Part shown: positions 5,808-12,873 of the stretch, one piece after another
Position numbering within the stretch: position 1 is the stretch's first letter
Layout: each line of letters opens with the position of its first letter
Assembly (NCBI GenBank): GCA_964503475.1
Contig: CAZCZU010000042.1
Span: forward strand, 1 to 20,761
DNA from: CAZCZU01 sp964503475
GTDB lineage: Bacteria > Pseudomonadota > Zetaproteobacteria > Mariprofundales > Mariprofundaceae
DNA: 20,761 nucleotides
Reading direction: 5' to 3'
The notes under the pieces: generated by a model
The model's database searches: none
Seen by the model: only the letters and a program-made list of their open reading frames with translations
What the model was told of the DNA's origin: nothing
Translations under genes and position numbers: made by a program

Positions 5808-6806
5808 ATGGCAACGCGCGTGGGTATCAATGGCTTCGGCCGCATGGGACGACTGGCCTTGCGGGCCGGCTGGGGCAGTGATGCCTTCGACATCGTGCAG
5901 ATCAACGAAACAGCCACCGATGCCGCCGGCTCCGCACACCTGCTGACCTTCGATTCCGTGCATGGGCGCTGGCCGCATGATTGCCGTGATGCGGACGGAC
6001 AGCTGACCATCGACGGCACACCGCTTGCCTATTCATCCAACGAGGCGATCGGCGACAGCGACTGGTCGGACTGCGACATGGTTATCGAAGCAACCGGCAA
6101 ATTCCGTAATGTGGAAGCGTTGCAGGCCTACTTCGATCAGGGCGTGAAGAAGGTGATCGTCGCCGCACCGGTCGAAGGGGCGCTGAACATCGTCTACGGC
6201 GTCAACGACGATGCCTACGATCCGGATGCGCATCACCTGCTCACCGCAGCCTCCTGCACCACCAACTGCCTGGCCCCGGTGGTCAAGGTGATGCACGAGA
6301 AGATCGGCATCGTGCACGGTTCGATGACCACGCTGCACAACATCACCAACACCCAGACCATCGTCGATAAGGGGCACAAGGACCTCAGGCGTGCGCGTGC
6401 CTGCGGCGAATCGCTGATCCCGACCACCACCGGCTCGGCCAGGGCAATCACCAAAATCTTTCCGGAGCTGGCCGGCAAGCTGAACGGCCATGCCGTACGC
6501 GTGCCACTGCTCAACACCTCGCTGACCGATTTCGTCTTCGAAGCGGCACGCGAGGTAACCGCCGAGGAGGTCAACGGCTACTTCCAGGAGGCGGCCGAAA
6601 GCTATCTTGCCGGCATCCTGGGCTATGAGGAGCGCCCGCTCGTCTCCGTCGATTACAAGGACGATCCGCGCTCCTCGATTATCGATGCCCCCTCCACCCT
6701 GGTCATCGATGGCAGGCAGGTGAAGGTCTACGCCTGGTACGACAACGAGTGGGGCTATGTGAACCGCATGATGGAACTGGCAGCCAAGGTTGCAGGCTCC
6801 CTGTGA
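5808..6806 (+). CDS. gap: ars-type glyceraldehyde-3-phosphate dehydrogenase
   Basis: 332 residues from ATG 5808, with GGGAG upstream; an earlier in-frame ATG at 5775 falls in the operator. The protein has the NAD-binding N-terminus ATRVGINGFGRMGRLALRAG, the catalytic AASCTTNCLAPV (Cys at about residue 150), the phosphate-site TTGSARAI and the C-terminal YDNEWGYVNRMMEL typical of class I GAPDH. In ars loci, the GAPDH paralogue beside arsJ uses arsenate in place of phosphate to make the unstable 1-arseno-3-phosphoglycerate, which ArsJ then exports. That gives As(V) resistance without a reductase. Immediate linkage to arsJ (10 bases apart) and the ArsR-type operator support this dedicated role over a purely glycolytic one, but the sequence alone does not exclude a glycolytic enzyme. 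Confidence 0.94.
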   Translation: MATRVGINGFGRMGRLALRAGWGSDAFDIVQINETATDAAGSAHLLTFDSVHGRWPHDCRDADGQLTIDGTPLAYSSNEAIGDSDWSDCDMVIEATGKFRNVEALQAYFDQGVKKVIVAAPVEGALNIVYGVNDDAYDPDAHHLLTAASCTTNCLAPVVKVMHEKIGIVHGSMTTLHNITNTQTIVDKGHKDLRRARACGESLIPTTTGSARAITKIFPELAGKLNGHAVRVPLLNTSLTDFVFEAAREVTAEEVNGYFQEAAESYLAGILGYEERPLVSVDYKDDPRSSIIDAPSTLVIDGRQVKVYAWYDNEWGYVNRMMELAAKVAGSL

Positions 6807-6816
6807 CAGACATCTG

Positions 6817-7995
6817 ATGAACAGCGGTTTTCGCCACTACCTGACGATCACCGGCGGCTACTGGTCCTTCACGCTCACCGACGGTGCGCTGCGTATGCTG
6901 GTGCTGCTCTATTTCCACCAGCTGGGCTACTCGCCACTGGCCATCGCCATGCTGTTTCTCTTCTATGAGTTCTTCGGCATCGTCACCAATCTGGTCGGCG
7001 GATGGCTGGGAGCGCGCATCGGCCTGAACCGCTGCATGAACATCGGTATGGCGATGCAGATTGCGGCCTTCGCCATGCTGCTGGTGCCGCCCTCCATGCT
7101 CACCGTGGCATGGGTGATGGCCGCCCAGGCGCTCTCCGGCATTGCCAAGGACCTGAACAAGATGAGTGCCAAGGCGGGCGTGAAGCTGCTGTTGCCGGCC
7201 GAAGCGCATGGAGCGCTGTTCCGCTGGGTAGCCCTGCTGACCGGCTCGAAGAATGCACTGAAAGGTGCCGGCTTCTTTCTGGGCGGTTTCCTACTGACTA
7301 CACAGGGCTTCCAGAATGCCCTGTGGGCGATGATTGTACTGCTCACCATCGCACTCCTGCTCACGATCACCCTGCTGCCGGCCGATCTGGGCAAGCTGAA
7401 AGAGAAGGCGAAATTCGCCGCGATCTTTTCCAAGTCGGCGGCGATCAACTGGCTGTCGGCTGCACGCCTCTTCCTGTTCGGTGCCCGCGACGTCTGGTTC
7501 GTAGTCGCCCTTCCCGTGTTCATGCAGGAGATGCTTGGCTGGAGCTTCACCGAGGTGGGCACGTTTTTCGCCCTGTGGGTGATCGGCTACGGCATCGTGC
7601 AGGCCGCAGCTCCGAAACTGCTGCCGAAACATGCCGGACGCGGCAGCGTGATACTCTGGGGAGTGGTGCTGGCGGGTATAACCGCCGCCATTCCGGCCGT
7701 GATGCAGACCGAACTTGATGTCGGCACCGTGTTGATTGCAGGACTGGCCGCATTCGGCCTCGTCTTTGCCATTAATTCGGCCCTGCACTCGTACCTCATT
7801 GTCGCCTGGTCGGATCACGAGCGCGTATCGATGAACGTCGGCTTCTATTACATGGCCAATGCCGGCGGCCGGCTTGCCGGCACGGTGCTCTCCGGCTGGA
7901 TCTACCAGTGGCAGGGGCTGGAGGCCTGCCTCGTCGTTTCAGCAGGCTTTGCCCTTATGGCCGCCCTGCTTGCCGCACGCTTGCCGCAATCCTGA
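6817..7995 (+). CDS. arsJ: ArsJ organoarsenical exporter (MFS)
   Basis: 392 residues from ATG 6817; a TTG further upstream at 6790 would overlap gap. No clear Shine-Dalgarno is visible, and the gap stop lies only 10 bases before, so translation is probably coupled. It is a twelve-segment major facilitator protein with the ArsJ-like start FRHYLTITGGYWSFTLTDGA, then FLFYEFFGIVTNLVGGWLGARIGLN (the loop 2-3 MFS motif). Central stretches LSGIAKDLNKMSAKAGVKLL and FRWVALLTGSKNALKGAGFF follow, and the second half closes with YYMANAGGRLAGTVLSGW. ArsJ exports 1-arseno-3-phosphoglycerate made by the neighbouring GAPDH; outside the cell it breaks down to arsenate and 3-phosphoglycerate. Gene order and sequence agree well. 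Confidence 0.93.
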   Translation: MNSGFRHYLTITGGYWSFTLTDGALRMLVLLYFHQLGYSPLAIAMLFLFYEFFGIVTNLVGGWLGARIGLNRCMNIGMAMQIAAFAMLLVPPSMLTVAWVMAAQALSGIAKDLNKMSAKAGVKLLLPAEAHGALFRWVALLTGSKNALKGAGFFLGGFLLTTQGFQNALWAMIVLLTIALLLTITLLPADLGKLKEKAKFAAIFSKSAAINWLSAARLFLFGARDVWFVVALPVFMQEMLGWSFTEVGTFFALWVIGYGIVQAAAPKLLPKHAGRGSVILWGVVLAGITAAIPAVMQTELDVGTVLIAGLAAFGLVFAINSALHSYLIVAWSDHERVSMNVGFYYMANAGGRLAGTVLSGWIYQWQGLEACLVVSAGFALMAALLAARLPQS

Positions 7996-8028
7996 AAAAT
8001 CACCGCCCCGTCACATTGAGCTGGCGCC

Positions 8029-8061
8029 TGCCATCGACTACGCTCGATTGAGTCGGTGGCA
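8029..8061 (+). promoter_or_regulatory. hairpin between arsJ and ZIP transporter gene
   Basis: TGCCATCGACT (8029-8039) pairs with AGTCGGTGGCA (8051-8061) through 11 bp including one G-U, with an 11-base loop. No T-run follows, so this is at best a weak terminator. It may be an attenuator or RNA-stability element within a readthrough transcript, ending 17 bases before the ZIP start codon. Confidence 0.4.
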
Positions 8062-8078
8062 CCGTTCAGGGAGAGGGC

Positions 8079-8852
8079 ATGGAAATCCTCTGGTTCAAAA
8101 TTGTTTCTGTGATGATCATCTTCGGCTTCGGGCTTGTGGGCGGCATGGTGCCGACCCGCTTCAGCATGAACGAGGCCGGCCGGCGCAATCTTGTGCTCGG
8201 CAACGCCTTTGCCGGCGGCATTTTCCTGGGGGCCGGCCTGTTGCACATGCTCCCCGATGCACGCGAAAATTTCGGCACCTACTATCCGAACAGCGACTTT
8301 CCTCTCTTCGCCCTGATATGCGGCATCGGCTTCCTGCTGATCCTGCTTATCGAAAAAGCACTGCTGCGCGGCAGCGAGGATGTCGGAGCGATGAGTGAGA
8401 ACCGCGCCTTCTACCCTTTCATGCTCTGCCTGATCCTCTCGGTACACTCGATCATCGCCGGCACCTCGCTGGGACTGGAGGCCTCGCTGCTCTCCTCCAT
8501 CGCCATCCTGATCGCAATCGTAGCCCACAAAGGCTCGGCCGCCTTTGCACTCGGGGTCAGCCTCAAGAACAGCGCCTTCCCGGCACCGCGCCATATGGTA
8601 CTGATCATTTTTTTCTCGGTGATGACTCCACTGGGCGTGCTGCTCGGCAGCCTGTTCGCAACGGCCATGTCGGACAAAACGGCCATTCTGATGGAGGCGA
8701 TCTTCGACGGTCTGGCAGCCGGCACCTTTCTCTATGTCGCCGTGGCCGATATCATGAAAGAGGTCTTCGAACAGGTCAGCGACCGCTGGCTGAAAATTCT
8801 GTTCATTATCACCGGCTTCCTGCTGATGGCCCTGATCGCCATCTGGGCCTGA
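8079..8852 (+). CDS. ZIP-family divalent metal transporter
   Basis: 257 residues with about eight membrane segments. ZIP landmarks are visible: an N-terminal half with NAFAGGIFLGAGLLHMLPDA (the His in segment 2), then the transport-site His in LILSVHSIIAGTSLGLE (segment 4) and AIVAHKGSAAFALGVSL (segment 5). A final DGLAAGTFLYVAVADIM follows, which is typical of eukaryote-like ZIPs. These proteins move Zn(II), Fe(II) or related ions into the cytoplasm. The usual His-rich loop between segments 3 and 4 is absent; that loop is short here (LLRGSEDVGAMSENRAF). GGGAGAGGGC leads directly into the ATG. The gene lies 83 bases after arsJ on the same strand, so it may be read through from the gap-arsJ promoter. 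Whether it serves metal or metalloid homeostasis in the arsenic response is inference. Confidence 0.87.
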   Translation: MEILWFKIVSVMIIFGFGLVGGMVPTRFSMNEAGRRNLVLGNAFAGGIFLGAGLLHMLPDARENFGTYYPNSDFPLFALICGIGFLLILLIEKALLRGSEDVGAMSENRAFYPFMLCLILSVHSIIAGTSLGLEASLLSSIAILIAIVAHKGSAAFALGVSLKNSAFPAPRHMVLIIFFSVMTPLGVLLGSLFATAMSDKTAILMEAIFDGLAAGTFLYVAVADIMKEVFEQVSDRWLKILFIITGFLLMALIAIWA

Positions 8853-8870
8853 CGGAGTTCCCTGAAACGA

Positions 8871-8903
8871 CAACGGCGGCCAGCCGAAGCTGTGCCGCCG
8901 TTG
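8871..8903. terminator. compound hairpin between convergent genes
   Basis: CAACGGCGGC (8871-8880) pairs perfectly with GCCGCCGTTG (8894-8903). Inside, CAGC and GCTG pair around a CGAA loop with one bulged T. It lies between two convergent stop codons, 18 bases after the ZIP gene and 22 before the end of the oxidoreductase. T-runs are poor on both sides, so it is likely a bidirectional transcript end or 3' stabiliser rather than a textbook terminator. Confidence 0.65.
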
Positions 8904-8925
8904 CATGCGAAAGAGATCGCAAAGG

Positions 8926-11900
8926 TTACATGAGCACCCTTTCGATGCCGCCATCCTTCACACGGCGGACGAAATCCTCCTGCCACTTCTCGCCTTTCAG
9001 GTGGCGGGCCAGCTCGACCACGATGTAATCGGCCTCGACATCGGTGATGCCCTCCAGGCGCCCCAACCCCTGCAGGCAGGACGGGCAGGAGGTGAGCACC
9101 TTGGTCGGACCCTCGCCTTCCAGCTTGGCCTTGGCTTTCTCCATCTCCTCTTCCTTGCGGGCCCGGATCTTGCCGGCGATGGCCGGGCTGGCGACAGCCA
9201 GCGTACCCGCCTCGCCACAGCACTGATCCGACTTCACCGCATCGCTATCGAGCAGCGACTGGATGGCGGCTCGCGAGCCATGGCGCTTGAGCGGCGTATG
9301 GCAGGGATCGTGGTAGATGTACTGCACGCCTTCGATTCCCTCGGCCTTCACGCCCTGGCGCATCAGATACTCATGGATATCGATCAGCGGCGCATCCGGG
9401 AACACCTGCTCCAGCTGGTACTTGGTCAGCTGGTCGTAGCAGGTGCCGCAGGAGACGATTACAGCCTCGAAATCGAGGTAGGAGAGCGCCTTGCGCATGC
9501 GGTGGAACAGCACGCGGTTGTCGTAGGTGATCTGGTCGCCGCGCTCATGGTCGCCACTGGCCGTACTCGGATAGCCGCAGCAGAGATAGGAGGGCGGCAG
9601 CACCACATTGAGCCCGAGATCAAACAGCATCGCCTGCGTGGCCAGCCCCACCTGCGAGAAGAGGCGCTCGGAACCGCAGCCCGGAAAATAGAGCACGGCC
9701 CGGCCGTTGGCGCGCGCCGGATCACGCAGCACCGGAATCGAGTTCTTGTCGCGCGATTCGATACCGATCTTCTGACGCGCCGTCTGCAGCGGAATCTGCG
9801 GCAAGGGGCGCTCGACGAAGTTGATCACCTGGGCCTGTACGCCTTCGAGGTTGCGCTTGGCGGCAGGCTCACGCCGTACCAGGCCAATGGCCCTGGCTGC
9901 ACGGTTGAGCATGCGATGGCCGGCATAGCCCCAGCGGATCACCGTCTCGCGCATGATGCGCACGGCATCCGGATTCTGCAGCACCAAAAAGGCGAGCGAC
10001 AGCTTGCTGCCCAGATTGAAGCGGGCCTGCCCCTTGTCCTTGAGCAGTGCACGCATGCGCTCGGTGACATGACCGAAATCGATATTCACCGGGCACGGCG
10101 ATTCGCACTTGTGGCAAATGGTGCAGTGGTCGGCCACATCCTGCAGGCCGGCAAACTGCTCGAACGAAATGCCACTGCCGCTCTGCGACTCATACAGGAA
10201 GGCCTCGATAATGGAGCCGGCTGCCTGAATCTTGTTGCGCGGGCTATAGAGCATGTTGGCGCGCGGGAAATGGGTGTTGCACACCGGCTTGCACTTGCCG
10301 CAGCGCAGGCAGGGCGAGATCTCTTCCGAAAGCTCGGTCAGATCGGCCGCCTCCAGGATGATCGACTCCATCTCCAGCAGATTGAAGCTGGGGGTGTAGG
10401 TGAGCGACAGATCGGCATCCGGCACCAGTTTGCCGCGGTTGAACAGCTGATCGGGGTCGACCCGATCCAGATACTCGCCCATCTCGGCCAGGTGACCGCG
10501 ATCCAGATACGGCAGCTTGGTGATGCCGATGCCGTGCTCACCGGAAATCACGCCGCCCAGCGCCACCGCCTTGGCCATGATCTTCTCCACCACATGGTGG
10601 GCCCGTTTCATCATGGCATAATCGTTGGAGTTGACCGGGATATTGGTGTGCACATTGCCATCGCCGGCATGCATATGGGTGGCGACGACGATACGGCCGG
10701 AGAGCGCCTTCTTGTGAGCCTCGCGCACCCCTTTCTGCAGCGGCTCATGGCCACGCAGTGCATCGAGCAGCGGTCCCTCCACCTCATCGCGATAGGAGAT
10801 GCGCATACCGCCTCGCTGCAGCACGCGGAACAGGGTCTCATCCCCGTCGAATTCGACGCCTTCCAGCTGCGCTTTCAGCTCCACAGCCGGGGCATCGAGC
10901 CCCTTGGCAAGCTTCTGCCAGCGCACACGTGCGGTCTCGACCACATCGAGGCAGCGCTCCAGACGCTCGGCCAGATAGCCATCGTCCTCGACCCCGAGAT
11001 CGGCCAGTTGCAGGCGATTGTGGCCGGCCAGGTGCCGTTTTGCCTTCTCCAGGAAGGCGTTGATCCCCTCCAGCGCCTCCAGCTTGTTGGCGATCGAGTT
11101 CTCGATATTCAGATGCTCGACATAGTCGTTGTATTCAGAGAGACGCGGCAGCGGAATCACCACATCCTCGTTGAGTTTAAAGGCGCGCGTATGGCGGGCA
11201 ATGGCGGCCATACGCCCACGATCGCCCCAGAAACGTTTGCGATCGGCATCACTGGTGGCCACAAAGCCCTCGCCGTTGCCCTGTGAGGCGATGCGGCAGA
11301 TATCGGAGGCGGCCTTGGCTACCGCCTGTTCATCGTCACCGGAAACGTCGATCAACAGTACCACGCGCGGCCGCTCGCGGCGGGTGGACTTGGAGATGTA
11401 GTCGATCGCCTTGACGTACTTCTCGTCAAAATGTTCCAGCCCCTCGAGGTGCGCGCCCTCGAAGGCATCGACATGCTCCTTGATCGCCACCATCGAGCGA
11501 GTGGCATCGGTCAGCTCCTGGCCGAAGAATTCGCAGCAGACGGTGCGGGTATAATCAAAGGCACGATGCAGAATGAAAGTTGCCTCGGTGATGAAACCGT
11601 CGGTTCCCTCCTTCTGCACACCGGGCAGGCCGCCCATCGCCTTGCGGGTCACATCCTTGCCCAGCCCCTTGCGACGGAAAACGGCGCCATCGATGGCCAG
11701 CAGCTCCGGCTCGCCAAGTGCCGTGCCATCAGGCGCGAAACGGGAGAGGCGGAAACGGCACTCGCCCTCGGCATCGATCTTGCCCATGTTGTGATCCAGC
11801 CGCTCGACATGCAGCCAGTTGCCATCCGGCATCACCATCTTCCAGGCCAGCAGGTTGTCGACGCAGGTGCCCCAGATAACGGCATGCTTGCCGCCGGCAT

Positions 11901-12726
11901 TGGAGGCGACATTGCCGCCGATGGTGCAAGCCCAGAGGCTGGTCGGGTCGGTGGCGAAGACATGCGGCTGGGAGGCCTCCATCACCTTGCCGGTGACGGC
12001 ACCCGCCCCGGCGGTAATGGTCGGCACCGTTCCTTTTTCGCCGACATCGCGCATCTCGACGGCACTGATTTGATCCAGCTTCTCGACATTGATCATCACC
12101 GAGTTGTCGGAGAGCGGCACGGAACCGCCACACAGACCGGTACCGCCACCACGCGGAATCACCACCAGCTCCAGCTCCCGGGAGGCCCTGATCAGGCCCG
12201 GAATCTCGTCGGCCGAGTCCGGCGTGAGCACGCAGAAGGGGTGATGCTGGCGCCAGTCGGTGGCGTCGGTGGCATGATGGGTCAGCGCAAAGGCATCGAA
12301 ATGGACGTTGTTCGGATGGGTATGGCGGGCAAAGGCACGGCGCGCCTTGCGACGACGGGCCGGCTCAAGTTCGAACCAGCGATAGAATGTCTCCAGCATG
12401 CGCTCGGTGCAGCTGGCCACCTTCTGGGCACGCGGGTTATCGGCCGCCCCCTTCAGGATGCGGGCCATGCGATCCTCGTGCAGCGTGCGCATCCGCTTCA
12501 GGCGCTTTTTGTTCTTCAGCAGGTCGTTCTTGATGAACGGATTGCGGGTCACCAGCCAGACATCGCCAAGAATCTCGAACAGCATGCGCGCCGAGCGGCC
12601 GGTGCGGCGCTGATGGCGCAGCACATTCAGATCGTCCCAGGCATCCTCGCCCAGAAAACGGATCACGATCTCGCGATCGGAATAGGATGTGTAGTTGTAT
12701 GGAATCTCGCGAATGTTCTCAGACAA
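8926..12726 (-). CDS. FAD/Fe-S oxidoreductase, GlcD-GlpC fusion (DUF3683/YdiJ-like)
   Basis: 1266 residues from a TTG start, with GGAG 7 bases upstream. N-terminal region of about 150 residues (IREIPYNYTSYSDREIVIRF, then FEILGDVWLVTRNPF) is like DUF3683. A PCMH FAD-binding domain follows, with VVIPRGGGTGLCGGSVPL at about residues 188-205, and the FAD-oxidase C-terminal domain with SGEHGIGITKLPYLDRGHL near 730. Two 4Fe-4S ferredoxin motifs come next (CLRCGKCKPVC near 804, CTICHKCESPCPVN near 866). Two CCG domains complete it (FPGCGSERLF and LCCGYPSTASGD near 1012-1050; HDPCHT and CCGEAG near 1138-1170). Related enzymes oxidise 2-hydroxy acids such as D-lactate, D-2-hydroxyglutarate or glycolate and pass electrons to the quinone pool; the substrate is not readable here. 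It is a single polypeptide for what is often separate GlcD and GlcF-like subunits. All cysteine sets look intact. Confidence 0.92.
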   Translation of the reverse strand: MSENIREIPYNYTSYSDREIVIRFLGEDAWDDLNVLRHQRRTGRSARMLFEILGDVWLVTRNPFIKNDLLKNKKRLKRMRTLHEDRMARILKGAADNPRAQKVASCTERMLETFYRWFELEPARRRKARRAFARHTHPNNVHFDAFALTHHATDATDWRQHHPFCVLTPDSADEIPGLIRASRELELVVIPRGGGTGLCGGSVPLSDNSVMINVEKLDQISAVEMRDVGEKGTVPTITAGAGAVTGKVMEASQPHVFATDPTSLWACTIGGNVASNAGGKHAVIWGTCVDNLLAWKMVMPDGNWLHVERLDHNMGKIDAEGECRFRLSRFAPDGTALGEPELLAIDGAVFRRKGLGKDVTRKAMGGLPGVQKEGTDGFITEATFILHRAFDYTRTVCCEFFGQELTDATRSMVAIKEHVDAFEGAHLEGLEHFDEKYVKAIDYISKSTRRERPRVVLLIDVSGDDEQAVAKAASDICRIASQGNGEGFVATSDADRKRFWGDRGRMAAIARHTRAFKLNEDVVIPLPRLSEYNDYVEHLNIENSIANKLEALEGINAFLEKAKRHLAGHNRLQLADLGVEDDGYLAERLERCLDVVETARVRWQKLAKGLDAPAVELKAQLEGVEFDGDETLFRVLQRGGMRISYRDEVEGPLLDALRGHEPLQKGVREAHKKALSGRIVVATHMHAGDGNVHTNIPVNSNDYAMMKRAHHVVEKIMAKAVALGGVISGEHGIGITKLPYLDRGHLAEMGEYLDRVDPDQLFNRGKLVPDADLSLTYTPSFNLLEMESIILEAADLTELSEEISPCLRCGKCKPVCNTHFPRANMLYSPRNKIQAAGSIIEAFLYESQSGSGISFEQFAGLQDVADHCTICHKCESPCPVNIDFGHVTERMRALLKDKGQARFNLGSKLSLAFLVLQNPDAVRIMRETVIRWGYAGHRMLNRAARAIGLVRREPAAKRNLEGVQAQVINFVERPLPQIPLQTARQKIGIESRDKNSIPVLRDPARANGRAVLYFPGCGSERLFSQVGLATQAMLFDLGLNVVLPPSYLCCGYPSTASGDHERGDQITYDNRVLFHRMRKALSYLDFEAVIVSCGTCYDQLTKYQLEQVFPDAPLIDIHEYLMRQGVKAEGIEGVQYIYHDPCHTPLKRHGSRAAIQSLLDSDAVKSDQCCGEAGTLAVASPAIAGKIRARKEEEMEKAKAKLEGEGPTKVLTSCPSCLQGLGRLEGITDVEADYIVVELARHLKGEKWQEDFVRRVKDGGIERVLM

Positions 12727-12825
12727 ATTGAGCTCCGTTTCCAGTCAGCGTTTCCAGCCAGTCTATCCAGCCCAATGCACGGCACCCGGGCCTTGCGGAT
12801 CGACATCATAACGCCTGAAAATGAA

Positions 12826-12860
12826 AAAACCTTAAAAGATACCATTACAATCAAGGTTTT
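12826..12860 (-). terminator. weak AT-rich terminator after aas-like gene
   Basis: On the minus strand AAAACCTT (complement of 12853-12860) can pair with AAGGTTTT (complement of 12826-12833) around a 19-base loop, followed by two more T residues. It starts 13 bases past the aas-like stop codon. The stem is AT-rich and the loop long, so termination may be partial and the oxidoreductase may be read through. Confidence 0.35.
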
Positions 12861-12873
12861 CATGTTGCCGATC

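Noticed and set aside
8905..11286. Long plus-strand open frame (793 codons) opposite the oxidoreductase
   Set aside because: It is the antisense shadow of a gene with intact FAD and Fe-S motifs; its His/Gln/Gly-rich product has no domain, and GC-rich codon bias explains the lack of stops.
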